64,000 nt of DNA from Salipaludibacillus neizhouensis (GTDB taxonomy: Bacteria; Bacillota; Bacilli; Bacillales; Salisediminibacteriaceae), in the NCBI RefSeq assembly GCF_002886185.1, contig NZ_KZ614146.1, positions 2,030,930 to 2,094,929 of the forward strand. Direction: 5' to 3'. Both the position numbers and the translations under genes were made by a program. The notes beneath the pieces are model-generated. The model was given only the letters and a program-made list of their open reading frames with translations, made no database searches and was not told where the DNA came from. This document shows positions 26,509 to 34,688 of this stretch, in pieces. Position 1 is the stretch's first letter, and the number at the start of each line of letters is the position of its first letter.

Positions 26509-27141
26509 ATGATTGGGATCATAGGGTCTGGTGGCCATGCAAAAGTTATTTTGGATATATTTTTAAAGTCTCTTCCTTTTGAGCAGATAACATTTTTCAG
26601 TTCAAATCCATCTGTACAAACCTTTGAAGGGTTTCCTTTATATACTGATTCAATTGAAAATCATCACCTTATAGATTCAAAGATTGATACGTGGCACATA
26701 GCTATTGGAGATCAAAATATTCGTAAAGAAAAAATAACATTCCTGCTTAACAAAAATTTTTTCATGACTTCAGCAATCCACCATAAAAGTATTATTTCAG
26801 AGTCTTCAAAAATAGGTAATGGAACTTCTATCATGGCAGGGGCCGTAGTGAACCCACAAACAACAATTGGAAAAGGTTGCGTAATTAACACTTCTGCAAG
26901 TGTTGATCACGACTGTAAAATTGACGATTATGTTAATGTTGGTCCTGGCAGTATACTAACTGGAAACGTTTATATTGGAAAATTAACGGACATTGGAGCT
27001 GGAGTAACAATCATCCCAAATATTAAAATAGGAAAAAATTGTAGAATAGGAGCTGGAGCTGTGGTAATTTCTAATATCCCAGATAATAGTGTTTGCGTTG
27101 GTGTTCCGGCAAAAGTTATTAGAACTAATAAACCCCTTTAA
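26509..27141 (+). CDS. neuD: NeuD/PglD-type sugar O- or N-acetyltransferase
   Basis: A 210-residue acetyltransferase. The N-terminal Rossmann-like domain starts IGIIGSGGHAKVILDIF. The C-terminal left-handed beta-helix of hexapeptide repeats runs from SSKIGNGTSIMAGAVVNP to IGKNCRIGAGAVVISNIP and ends VCVGVPAKVI. The conserved His of the family lies in TSASVDHDCKI. It could perform the LegH/PseH-type N-acetylation or an O-acetylation. AAAGGAGG precedes ATG 26509. Last intact gene of the plus-strand operon. Confidence 0.88.
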   Translation: MIGIIGSGGHAKVILDIFLKSLPFEQITFFSSNPSVQTFEGFPLYTDSIENHHLIDSKIDTWHIAIGDQNIRKEKITFLLNKNFFMTSAIHHKSIISESSKIGNGTSIMAGAVVNPQTTIGKGCVINTSASVDHDCKIDDYVNVGPGSILTGNVYIGKLTDIGAGVTIIPNIKIGKNCRIGAGAVVISNIPDNSVCVGVPAKVIRTNKPL

Positions 27142-27243
27142 GGGGATGTTCAATAAGGTTACATTTGAACATTCTTCTTAAAGAAAACAATTATATTACA
27201 ACGTTTGTTCGTCTTCATCTTATCGCAGTAACACGTTTATTTA

Positions 27244-27620
27244 TCCTTAATTAAAAATTCGATGAGCTTACGAATGCGATAGGATGCTGATCCTCCTTGT
27301 TTTAATATTTCTTTTTAAAAAACCTGACCTAGTTTCATTAAGTTATTTTTATACTGTTTATTTTCAGTTAACTTTTTCACTATTGAACTTAAATCCCCTC
27401 ATTATAAGCAGCACAACCTACAGACCCTTTTATTAAATATCGATGCTAACCATTATAATTAATGATAAATTCATACGGTATTTTTGGTTGTAAAACAATA
27501 ATTCCCTTTTTAAACATAGCAGCTTCTACAGCAGTAGTGGAGGATATAGTCATGCAGTAGTCTGATTTCTTTAAAAGATCAAATAATTTATATCCTGGTG
27601 CTGTCGAACCCACTTATCAA
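27244..27620 (-). pseudogene. C-terminal relic of a glycosyltransferase-like protein
   Basis: Reading the minus strand across two frames gives GYKLFDLLKKSDYCMTISS, TTAVEAAMFKKGIIVLQPK, KGSVGCAAYNE, then after a frameshift DLSSIVKKLTENKQYKNN and QGGSASYRIRKLIEFLIKDK to a stop at 27244. The serine-rich TTAVEA segment followed by a hydrophobic strand resembles the nucleotide-sugar region of the 19125 protein. Stops and the shift mark decay, and the N-terminal part is absent. It suggests the glycan locus once extended here. Confidence 0.6.
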
Positions 27621-28073
27621 AGGTTGATGGTGTCAGTTCGTTTGGTCATTTTGGGTTCTCCTGAGCTTTTATTTGAACCAAGTTTATATGTCCTTAACTG
27701 ATTTGTCTAATCAAGTGTAACCTATTCATTTTCCCGAACTGTGCTTGAATGCTAGACTTCAACTCTTTATGGCCCTCCATTTCCTCCCACCTTCCGAATA
27801 GCGTTTAGTCATTCTCTTTATCTTAGTTTTTTATATTGTGCAACTGTTCAAAGAAGTTATCTCTAACACTAACTTCGATAACCCCATTAAAAAAACCCAT
27901 CGTTCTTCGAGTGTGTCATAGTAGTGGTAATGAAGACTGTAAATGCATGAAAATGCACCTCACAAATTGGTATTTTTGGTTGTTTGTCTCTCCCATTTTA
28001 CCATTTTTTCGCAAGGTCTATTTTATCCTGCACAGGATTTTCACCACCAAGTTGTAAGACAAGCCGCCACGTC
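27621..28073. other. Intergenic region, no supported gene
   Basis: Only frames with stops are seen. The minus strand has patches (PKIPICEVHFHAF, THSKNDGF) that look like decayed coding sequence, but I cannot assign a family. Confidence 0.25.
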
Positions 28074-28075
28074 AT

Positions 28076-28106
28076 AAAAAAGGATTGTAGAAATTCTACA
28101 ATCCTT
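28076..28106 (-). terminator. Rho-independent terminator
   Basis: Palindrome AAGGATTGTAGAA / TTCTACAATCCTT (28080-28106) followed on the minus strand by a run of Ts. It lies just after the reductase gene that ends at 28123. Confidence 0.75.
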
Positions 28107-28122
28107 CAATCAACCTTTTCAA

Positions 28123-28668
28123 TTAACCACGAACTGTTTTTAGTGCAGTAGACCACTTGTTCACTTGATCTAACATACCATTTACATTTTCCAGATGTAG
28201 TTCAGCTGGTTTGAAAACAGTACCATTTTCAAAATCTGTAAACAATGATAATGTTGGATGAACACGAACGTCAGCCACTTGTACTTCTCCTAAAATTCCA
28301 CGCAGATGCTCAACTGCACGAGCACCACCTGTAGAACCATAGCTCACAAAACCAGCTGCTTTATTGTTCCACTGTTCACCTGCAGTATCAATGGCATTTT
28401 TCAATGCTCCCGAAATACTGTGATTATATTCCTGAACAATAAAGACAAAACCATCTAGGCTTGAGAGTTTGTCGTGCCAAGCTTTAATACCTGGCTCTTC
28501 TCCATCTGTTGTAAATACGAATGGTAAATTGAAATCTGCAATATCCACGATCTCATAATTTGCATCTCCACGTTTGTCCGCAATATCTTTCACCCATGCG
28601 CCAACCTGTGGACTAACTCGTCCTTGACGTGTACTACCTAATATAATTCCGATGTTTAATTTTTCCAT
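28123..28668 (-). CDS. NADPH-dependent FMN reductase family protein
   Basis: A 181-residue flavodoxin-like reductase with LNIGIILGSTRQGRVSPQVG (FMN phosphate loop), YEIVDIADFNLPF, FVFIVQEYNHSISGALKNAID and AAGFVSYGSTGGARAVEHLR. It probably reduces FMN or quinone/azo-type substrates with NADPH in the cytoplasm. ATG 28668 has AAGGAGG upstream; the frame extends to 28734 but without a ribosome site. It is unrelated to the neighbouring glycan genes. Confidence 0.85.
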   Translation of the reverse strand: MEKLNIGIILGSTRQGRVSPQVGAWVKDIADKRGDANYEIVDIADFNLPFVFTTDGEEPGIKAWHDKLSSLDGFVFIVQEYNHSISGALKNAIDTAGEQWNNKAAGFVSYGSTGGARAVEHLRGILGEVQVADVRVHPTLSLFTDFENGTVFKPAELHLENVNGMLDQVNKWSTALKTVRG

Positions 28669-28734
28669 TGTTATTTCCTCCTTAGAATCTCTTTTACCTA
28701 ATATTTTTTCTAAAAAACGCATGCTAGACACCAA

Positions 28735-29117
28735 CTCTGTTTAAAATAAGTACCTTCCCCAATGAGAATAGTTCCTCTTCATTGTCCTTACCTTCTTATA
28801 CTTAGAGACTTTAATTGTTAACCTTGAATTTAATTTTCAAGCGAACAAAAACGAAAAATCAATTCCGCTTATCTCTAATTTATATAGTACTACATAATAT
28901 ATTACGATTTCAAGACATTTGACTTTATTTTTGTAAGTAATATTAAAAAAGTACGTTAATAGTGTTTTTAGACTAAGAACTCACTTCGCAGTTTGTGAAT
29001 AGAAGTGAAACACTTCAACTCTAGAGAGAAAAACGCGTAGCTGTTTTATGCGACGTATTAAGATGAAGATCACGAGGGATCTTCTTGTCCACATAGAATA
29101 CTACTTTATTTACCCGA
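28735..29117. other. Intergenic region
   Basis: AT-rich sequence without a gene. It includes AAAAACGCGTAGC at about 29029, a short dispersed motif also seen at 55950 and 63258. Confidence 0.3.
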
Positions 29118-29126
29118 CATACTATA
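29118..29126 (+). promoter_or_regulatory. SigK-like promoter
   Basis: CATACTATA matches CATANNNTA, and AC at 29100-29101 lies exactly 16 bases upstream, as in SigK promoters. It stands 20-25 bases before the start region of the small open frame at 29143. Confidence 0.5.
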
Positions 29127-29142
29127 GATATGTAAAAGGGAG

Positions 29143-29325
29143 GTGTTTCAAATAGAAAAATTTGAAAACAGGCAATATCTGCGAAATAATGAAACCAATG
29201 AAGAATTAAATATTGATAATGTAAATAAGGAATTTGGGAATGAAGATGGACCCCCAGAATTAAATAAAAATAATCGGAGTAATCTTAGAAATGGTCGATC
29301 AGAAAACGATAATAAAATCAAATGA
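29143..29325 (+). CDS. Small Asn/Glu-rich hydrophilic protein, putative sporulation gene
   Basis: A frame of about 60 residues rich in Asn, Glu and Lys (LRNNETNEELNIDN, LNKNNRSNLRNGRS), with no hydrophobic core. AAGGGAGG is present, but the GTG at 29143 overlaps it, and no ATG stands at ideal spacing; a non-standard start a few codons later is possible. The SigK-like promoter just upstream supports a late mother-cell gene. Composition resembles small coat or spore-associated proteins, without a specific match. Confidence 0.4.
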   Translation: MFQIEKFENRQYLRNNETNEELNIDNVNKEFGNEDGPPELNKNNRSNLRNGRSENDNKIK

Positions 29326-29432
29326 AAATGTAAAGAAGCAGAAACATCTCAGTCTTGCCCTTTAGTTTCAGTCATTCTATCGGGAAACTTCAGGGGCTTT
29401 ATCACCATCTGCAGTAGACTTCTTCTCGAACT

Positions 29433-29515
29433 AAAACCCCAGAACCTATACAGCACTCTGAGGTTAATCCCATTAAAAATTACTCATGTTCTGGTGAACT
29501 TGTGTACGAAACATG
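29433..29515 (-). other. attL: Relic of the glnA 3' end / left prophage attachment site
   Basis: The 19 bases AAAACCCCAGAACCTATAC at 29433-29451 are identical to 43872-43890 at the glnA terminator. Beyond them a degenerate copy of the glnA 3' end continues on the minus strand (MFRTQVH then a decayed tail, compared with [18 protein letters not shown] in glnA). This is the pattern left when a phage integrates into the 3' end of a gene and displaces the original end. Confidence 0.7.
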
Positions 29516-29660
29516 TAAACCTTTAATTAAGCTTAAATTCACCGTTGTATACGTATAATTTATCAAGGTTTAATAAATATAACTTCAAGGAAATTTAAAC
29601 CTAGGAAGATTAAACGTTATAAAAGCTAGAAGTTTAAAACTTCTAGCTTATGTTCATAAT

Positions 29661-29986
29661 TTAAGCATTAAATAAAAATCCTTTTCTGTCGATCAACCCT
29701 AAATCATATGCTTTCTCAACGTAACTGAAAGTTTCTGCTTTAAATGATTGATTATTACCCATTCTTATTTGAAGATCACTATGAGATGTCTGCCAGCCAT
29801 CTACTCCTCTTGATAGATTAGGATCTTTAACTTCACCGCTCTTTAGTTGGTCGAAAAGTCCTTAAACCCTCCTGATGATTTAATATGAGAAACATCTTGC
29901 CCACCCATCTTAGCTTGATGCCTTGCCTCGAGTGTTAACCTTGTAAATGCAGAAAATGCACTTCTATTAGAATCATTTATCATCAT
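29661..29986 (-). pseudogene. Frameshifted small gene of unknown function
   Basis: The minus strand opens at 29986 (GAGAGGAAG upstream) with MMINDSNRSAFSAFTRLTL and EARHQAKMGGQDVSHIKSS. It shifts frame near 29865 and continues as QLKSGEVKDPNLSRGVDGW, SHSDLQIRMGNNQSFKAE and YDLGLIDRKGFLFNA to a stop at 29661. The whole would be about 108 residues. The good ribosome site and protein-like sequence on both sides suggest a recently broken gene. I do not recognise the family. Confidence 0.55.
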
Positions 29987-30519
29987 TTTATTTACTTCCT
30001 CTCTATTTAATTATTAATCCTCAGCTACTCCCAATCAATTTGAAAACTTTAAAATGTGTTCTTCTATTAATATCGACTGAAATATTACAAATTTAACCTT
30101 TTTATTCAAAGAGTTTTCTATTTAGATGATATAAGTATTTTAAGGTAATAGTAATAACTTTTTTTATAGTACACTACACTTAACAATTTGAGTGATAACG
30201 ACCATAAGAATGTACCGCTTCTGTCATATTTTTTACCAGCTATCGCCAATGCATTTATCAATGGGTGACATCAGTACGCGTATTTAAAACGTTAAGGATT
30301 TTGAAAGATAAAAAATCCTAATCCCTCCGTATTTTTAGCGAGGAATTAGGTACTAAAGGGCAGCTAGCATCTTACACTAAAGCTAACCCGTTACTTTAAG
30401 TGTAATCATTCACAATACCAAAAAGAACCAATATAGTTTAATGGCTATCTAATCCTTTTCATAAAATACAGTTTTTCGCACATAATAAACCCAACTTTAT
30501 ATTATAGAGGAGGTATGTA
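29987..30519. other. Intergenic region
   Basis: No gene found. An imperfect palindrome (AAAAAATCCTAATCCCTCC pairing with GCGAGGAATTAGG near 30310-30350) could be a terminator-like structure. The promoter of the DUF3231 gene probably lies near its right end. Confidence 0.3.
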
Positions 30520-31545
30520 ATGAATGAAAAGAAAATATATCTAACATCTGCTGAAATTGCTTCGCTTTGGACTGGGTATATGAATGATAGTATGTCGAAA
30601 CGTGTATTAGGTTTTATGCTGAAGCATATAGAAGACACGGATATAAAACCGGTTGTTCAGTATGCCTATGATATTTCATCCAATCATCTGGAACAGTTAC
30701 TTGCTATATTTCAAAATGAAAATTACGCTATTCCATACGGGTTTACCGAAGAAGACGTAAACATGAACGCACCATGGCTTTTTACGGATACATTTTGTTT
30801 AACCTATGTGAACCACATGTCGAAAGTGGGTTTGTTAACCTACAGTGGGTTTGTTTCTATGAGTTATAAAGGAGAGGTACGAGGTTACTTTACACAAGCA
30901 ATAAACGAAACAGCTACGCTTTATAACAAAACGACCGAAATTGCCCTTTCAAAAGGAGTAAATGCAAGACATCCTTATATTGAAGTTCCGAAAGAAACGG
31001 ATTACGTGGACAGTAAAAAATATTTTAGCGGGCTAAATCCATTTAATGACAAACGCCCATTAAACGCCATTGAAATTTCTTATTTGTATATGAATATACT
31101 TACAAACTCAACTGGCATGAAATTGTGCCTTGCATTTGCTCAAACTTCGCCGTCCAAAGATATACAAGATTTTATGTTGCGAGGAAAAGATATCTCGCAA
31201 AAGCATATTAAAATTTTTGTCGATACACTGCTAAAAGATGATATTGAAGCTCCGCAGGTACCTGATACATCTGTAGCTGATTCAACAACCCAAACATTTT
31301 CAGATAAATTAATGATGTTTCATATGTCTCTAATCGTTGCTGCAGGAATTGGAAACTATGCCACGGCTGCTGCTACCAGTCAACGAAGCGATTTAATGGT
31401 CAATTATGAACGATTATCGTTAGAAATTGCCCGACTTGCTAAAAGTGGAGCCGATATCATGATTAAACACAATTGGCTGGAACAACCACCGGGAATTAAA
31501 AATCGAGAAAAGCTCACAAGAAATAAAGAAAAAGCTAATCACTAA
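30520..31545 (+). CDS. DUF3231 family protein (two tandem domains)
   Basis: A 341-residue protein recognised as DUF3231. It is two similar helical halves of about 165 residues: the first opens LTSAEIASLWTGYMNDSMS, the second ALNAIEISYLYMN-like (LNAIEISYLYMNILTNSTG). Each continues with an aromatic-rich four-helix pattern that resembles ferritin-like or CotF-type bundles. Bacilli often carry several such genes, some spore-associated; molecular function is not established. GAGGAGG lies upstream and a terminator follows at 31529. It lies inside the inferred prophage borders but is not a typical phage gene. Confidence 0.8.
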   Translation: MNEKKIYLTSAEIASLWTGYMNDSMSKRVLGFMLKHIEDTDIKPVVQYAYDISSNHLEQLLAIFQNENYAIPYGFTEEDVNMNAPWLFTDTFCLTYVNHMSKVGLLTYSGFVSMSYKGEVRGYFTQAINETATLYNKTTEIALSKGVNARHPYIEVPKETDYVDSKKYFSGLNPFNDKRPLNAIEISYLYMNILTNSTGMKLCLAFAQTSPSKDIQDFMLRGKDISQKHIKIFVDTLLKDDIEAPQVPDTSVADSTTQTFSDKLMMFHMSLIVAAGIGNYATAAATSQRSDLMVNYERLSLEIARLAKSGADIMIKHNWLEQPPGIKNREKLTRNKEKANH

Positions 31546-31562
31546 ATGGTTAGCCTTTTTTC
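31529..31562 (+). terminator. Rho-independent terminator
   Basis: AAAAAGCTAA pairs with TTAGCCTTTTTT (one bulged base), directly overlapping the 3' end of the DUF3231 gene, with a T-run. Confidence 0.6.
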
Positions 31563-31765
31563 TTATAATTTTTGTAATAGAAATCCGACAAACAACCCCG
31601 GAATGACACTTAATATTGGAAGTCAATTTGAGCGAGTGTTATGATTTTATATCCTAATAAAAAAATATTTCAAATAAATTCATTGTCGAAATTTAGGGAT
31701 GGATATATAATAAAAATGTACTTCGCCGGGGGCTTTGTGCGAAGAAATTAGGTGTTTTGTGATGG

Positions 31766-31797
31766 GAGTCGCCCCTGAAAGAAGGGTGGCTCTTTTT
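31766..31797 (+). terminator. Hairpin terminator
   Basis: GAGTCGCCCC / GGGTGGCTC with a short loop and TTTTT. It fits a rho-independent terminator on the plus strand, but no intact plus-strand gene precedes it closely; it may belong to lost phage genes. Confidence 0.45.
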
Positions 31798-31871
31798 GTG
31801 TGTAGAAGCAGAGGCATAGCGCCCCTGCTCTTTTTCATTACTTTCTTGGGTAATTGGTAGTCTGTCCAATA

Positions 31872-32425
31872 TTACCCAAACATATGAGAAAAAGTTTGTG
31901 GTCCAGCAATGCCATCTTTAGCAAGGTTATTTACGCTTTGAAAGTTACGGACAGCATTACGTGTTCGAGTGCCGAATACTCCGTCAATCTTGCCTAACTT
32001 AAATCCTCTGCAATGAAGAATAGCTTGTAGGATCCACGTTAGATTTCCTCTAGCTCCTCGCTTGAGGTTAATACAAGCTTCACGAGTATTAGATCCAAAC
32101 TTACCATCAACGACTAAACGTGCTGACGTCTGCCTATTTAACTCTGTTTGTAGTCCACGGACGAGAGCACCTTTTGTTTCGTCACCATAGATATTATCTA
32201 CAGAAATCTTTAATCTGTAGCGACTGTTTAGGGTTGATTGGATGGTTGCAGTTGTACCAGTAACTGTCTTTGGTTTGCTTTGTTTGACTGGTGTAGGTTT
32301 CGAAACTTTAACTTTCCCAAGACTGATAACTTGTCCAATCTTTAATTTACTAGGATTCACATCTTTATTATATTCGATCACTTCATCAATCGTAATCCCG
32401 TCAATTTCGTTCGCAATCGACCAGC
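31872..32425 (-). pseudogene. Phage lysin C-terminus (LysM plus peptidoglycan-binding domains), 5' truncated
   Basis: The minus-strand frame carries a LysM segment (WSIANEIDGITIDEVIEYNK...KLKIGQVISL), a linker, then peptidoglycan-binding repeats (DETKGALVRGLQTELNRQ, VDGKFGSNTREACINL, GKIDGVFGTRTRNAVRNFQ, LAKDGIAGPQTF). The catalytic amidase part is missing: at about 32425 the sequence turns into the VapE relic in another frame. The apparent start at 32453 lies in VapE sequence and is not a real start. Confidence 0.7.
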
Positions 32426-33100
32426 ACTCATTTCTCCGATCTCCACGATCCATACGCCTTGTAATAGTTCAGCTGCTTCTATTCCTTCAAACGATTCCAC
32501 ACTATTTGTAAACCAGAACTGCCCCATCTTTTGAATCAACGTCGTTTTACCAAGTCCCTGGGCACCGATTAAAACTGGCATGGTATCGTGTTTACATCAG
32601 GGACTCATCGCTCTTGCAACAGCTGCAGTAAATGATTTACGTGTGACTGCTCTAGTGTACTCCGTATCGGCAGCACCCAAGTAATCGATGAATAGAGAAT
32701 CTAGCCGCTTCACTCCGTCCCACTTTAATCCGTTTAAATAGTTCGTCACTGGATTGAATCGGTTCTTAGCGGAACACGTAACCAAGGCGTCATTAATAAT
32801 GTCCCGGACTCTGAAGTTTAAGATTTTTTCTAAGTATCCTCATAGTCCGGCATCGTCTGTATCCGTCCAAGAGAAAACACTGTGATCCTCTTCTCGAGGT
32901 GCCCATGGGAAAGGACCTTCTCCGAGGATGACGTCCGCAAACGTATCCATTCGTATACGTCCTTTTAAGTTTGGATCATGATCTAAGGCAACCAAAGCGT
33001 TTTGAATTGTTTTTAATGGTTGTCCAGTAGTAGGACTGATCTTCAGCTCCTTGATCCAATTGAAATCATCCTTCGTAGCAGGAGTTGTATTTGATTCCGT
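32426..33100 (-). pseudogene. VapE/VirE-type phage primase-helicase fragment
   Basis: The minus strand reads SPTTGQPLKTIQNALVALD, LKGRIRMDTFADVILGEG, a stop where DAGL is followed by TGA (near 32838), GYLEKIL, NRFNPVTNYLNGLKWDGVK, YTRAVTRKSFTAAVARAMSP, another TGA where a Gly is expected (near 32600), then MPVLIGAQGLGKTTLIQKM with an intact Walker A, and AAELLQGVWIVEIGEMSA. It is cut there and joined to the lysin relic. This is the virulence-associated-E family common in phage replication modules. Confidence 0.75.
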
Positions 33101-33451
33101 TCGGCAACTGCAGCTGTTTGAATCAGTTCATCATATAAGTTATCTGCATCAGTATTCTTTTCACTCATCATGCCCTGTTGCATAGCTTCGGCAACCTCAC
33201 CTAACTCTTCTACTAGGATTGGAAGCCAAGTACCATGCGAATGCCTTTGAATGCCTCACTTTCTGTTTTGTCGTTCATGTTCCTGGAGCACGTCATATAA
33301 CGCGTTACTTGTTTTGGAGTTTTGGAGCTTTGGTTCATTGGTTTGTCTCCCTTCATCGTTTTCTCGGACTGCGACATTTGAAAAATGACTAAAGCACCCA
33401 TCGCATTTAATTAATTCCATCATAAAATAACTACAAGAAGGAGTGGGTTTG
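33101..33451. other. Decayed phage sequence
   Basis: The minus strand holds patches of coding character (MSEKNTDADNLYDELIQTAA; LIKCDGCFSHFSNVAVREND) in shifting frames, probably the N-terminal part of the VapE gene and a small upstream phage gene. No intact gene. Confidence 0.35.
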
Positions 33452-33643
33452 GTGGAATCAGAATTAGATATTATTGATGAAGTACTTCCTCTTCTCGACA
33501 TTATTACAATATTAATAATTGAAGCTGATCCAATAATCGGTATTGTTCTTGTAGCCCTGCTTAAACTTGTTACTGAGGATAGAATTGCTAAAATTTCCTT
33601 AATATTATTAGTGATTGTCTTAGGTACTATAAATGTTGAGTGA
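33452..33643 (+). CDS. Small membrane protein, unknown
   Basis: GTG 33452 with AAGGAG nine bases upstream gives 63 residues: an acidic N-terminus (MESELDIIDEVLPLLD), then two hydrophobic stretches rich in Ile, Leu and Val separated by KLVTEDRIAK. This looks like a two-span helical-hairpin membrane protein. Orientation is opposite to the surrounding phage relics. It could be a holin-like or spore-membrane microprotein; neither is supported further. Confidence 0.4.
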   Translation: MESELDIIDEVLPLLDIITILIIEADPIIGIVLVALLKLVTEDRIAKISLILLVIVLGTINVE

Positions 33644-33839
33644 GAATTGTAGTAGCATAAAGTATATGCGTCTTATTAACCTATTAAGTTTCATAAAAAT
33701 ACATTTTTTCTATGAAAAGTTATTATTACACTGACTTGACTCCTAATGGACCCAAATGAAGATTTTATATGGAGTTTTTTTGTGTCATAATTTTCGTCAT
33801 TTCTGTATTACCTCCTAATCAAGTAACCTTTTCTCGATA

Positions 33840-34068
33840 TCATTCATTCGTTAAAAATTTCTTCACTAGGGGAATGTGATTATTCTCAACTGCATACTGA
33901 ATGTACTTCTTCTCAATCTTCCATTCTGCGTCAAGATAATCGCATAGATCGACTAACAATCCTTATAAAAAGTACTTGATATTAGATTCGGACTATTCAT
34001 TAATCGTCGTTTTGTTTATCAATCCAAAACATTCGACTGACACAACATGCGTCTAAAATACGTTCCAT
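33840..34068 (-). pseudogene. Two fused phage gene fragments (methyltransferase N-terminus and small protein)
   Basis: At 34068-34000 the minus strand begins MERILDACCVSRMFWIDKQ, the typical N-terminus of a phage SAM-dependent methyltransferase, and stops after 22 codons. Overlapping it (TAATGA) another frame starts MNSPNLISSTFYKD, shifts, and runs VDLCDYLDAEWKIEKKYIQ then ENNHIPLVKKFLTNE to a stop at 33840. Both are remnants and extend the phage debris left of the transposon. Confidence 0.55.
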
Positions 34069-34171
34069 TAATCATTACCCCTTTGTTACACAATCTCGGT
34101 CATTTCTCAGACTGCTCATCAGCCAATGTCTTCCTCATTTGTCCATGATTAATTCGACTGTTTTTTTCTAT

Positions 34172-34266
34172 CTATCCGCAATCAACTACATCGTTTTTAC
34201 CTTATTACCATAAGATGTACTATCCGCAATCAACTACATCGTTTTTACCTTATTACATAAGATGTA
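34172..34266 (+). repeat. 48-bp tandem direct repeat upstream of the YjcZ-like gene
   Basis: Two adjacent copies (34172-34219 and 34220-34266, the second one base shorter) of a unit starting CTATCCGCAATCAACTACA and containing CATAAGATG, a SigK-like -10. A third partial copy begins at 34267. The array ends 28 bases before the microprotein start. Confidence 0.8.
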
Positions 34267-34293
34267 CTATCCCTATCGAAGGGGGGGTTACTA

Positions 34294-34365
34294 ATGTTTG
34301 TCTTGATTGTAGTCTTATTTATTTTGTTGATTATTGTCGGTACAGTTTTCGTTAAACATTGCTAG
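34294..34365 (+). CDS. YjcZ-like sporulation microprotein
   Basis: A 23-residue peptide, almost entirely one membrane helix: MFVLIVVLFILLIIVGTVFV then KHC. The LIVVLFILLIIVG core matches the YjcZ family of tiny spore-associated membrane proteins, although the usual Gly/Tyr-rich N-terminal segment is missing here. AAGGGGGGG lies seven bases upstream and a strong terminator follows, so it is a complete transcription unit. Too short for most gene finders. Confidence 0.75.
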   Translation: MFVLIVVLFILLIIVGTVFVKHC

Positions 34366-34375
34366 AATTTTTGAT

Positions 34376-34408
34376 GCGAGCACTTATTTAGAAGCGCTCG
34401 CTTTTTTT
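34376..34408 (+). terminator. Rho-independent terminator
   Basis: GCGAGC / GCTCGC stem (34376-34401) followed by seven Ts, just after the YjcZ-like gene. Confidence 0.75.
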
Positions 34409-34645
34409 ATCCTCATTCCTGATTTTCATGATTCAATTTTTTATAACTTCGCTTTATCCGGCTTTAGTCCTTGAAGTCTCGGACTGTGCAATACAAGTCA
34501 CTGAACATTCATGTTAGCAGGATCCTTCATATTGAAACTATTCTCCAAAAGTTAAATGCCGTCTTTTATTGACCAAACAGTTACATTTATTTAAATTTCC
34601 GCATTAATTTTAGGAGCTTTGTCCTCTACACCTTCTTTTCTATTT

Positions 34646-34654
34646 CATATATTA
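34646..34654 (+). promoter_or_regulatory. SigK-like promoter
   Basis: CATATATTA fits CATANNNTA, and AC at 34628-34629 lies 16 bases upstream. It stands 35 bases before the start of the small gene at 34689. Confidence 0.5.
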
Positions 34655-34688
34655 ATATAGTCACATAAGAATGGAGGTAGGAAAATAT

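Noticed and set aside
14100-27141. Assigning the locus to sialic acid (Neu5Ac) specifically
   Set aside because: The 4,6-dehydratase and aminotransferase are not needed for Neu5Ac and indicate a 5,7-diamino (legionaminic or pseudaminic) acid. The hydrolysing NeuC/LegG-type epimerase favours legionaminic, but this is not proven.
30300-30370. Palindrome before the DUF3231 gene as a riboswitch or T-box
   Set aside because: Only an imperfect stem is seen; no conserved T-box or riboswitch core sequence is visible.
34172-34266. 48-bp direct repeat as a short CRISPR or phage attachment site
   Set aside because: The two copies are contiguous without spacers and lie directly upstream of a small gene with its own ribosome site; a duplicated promoter fits better.
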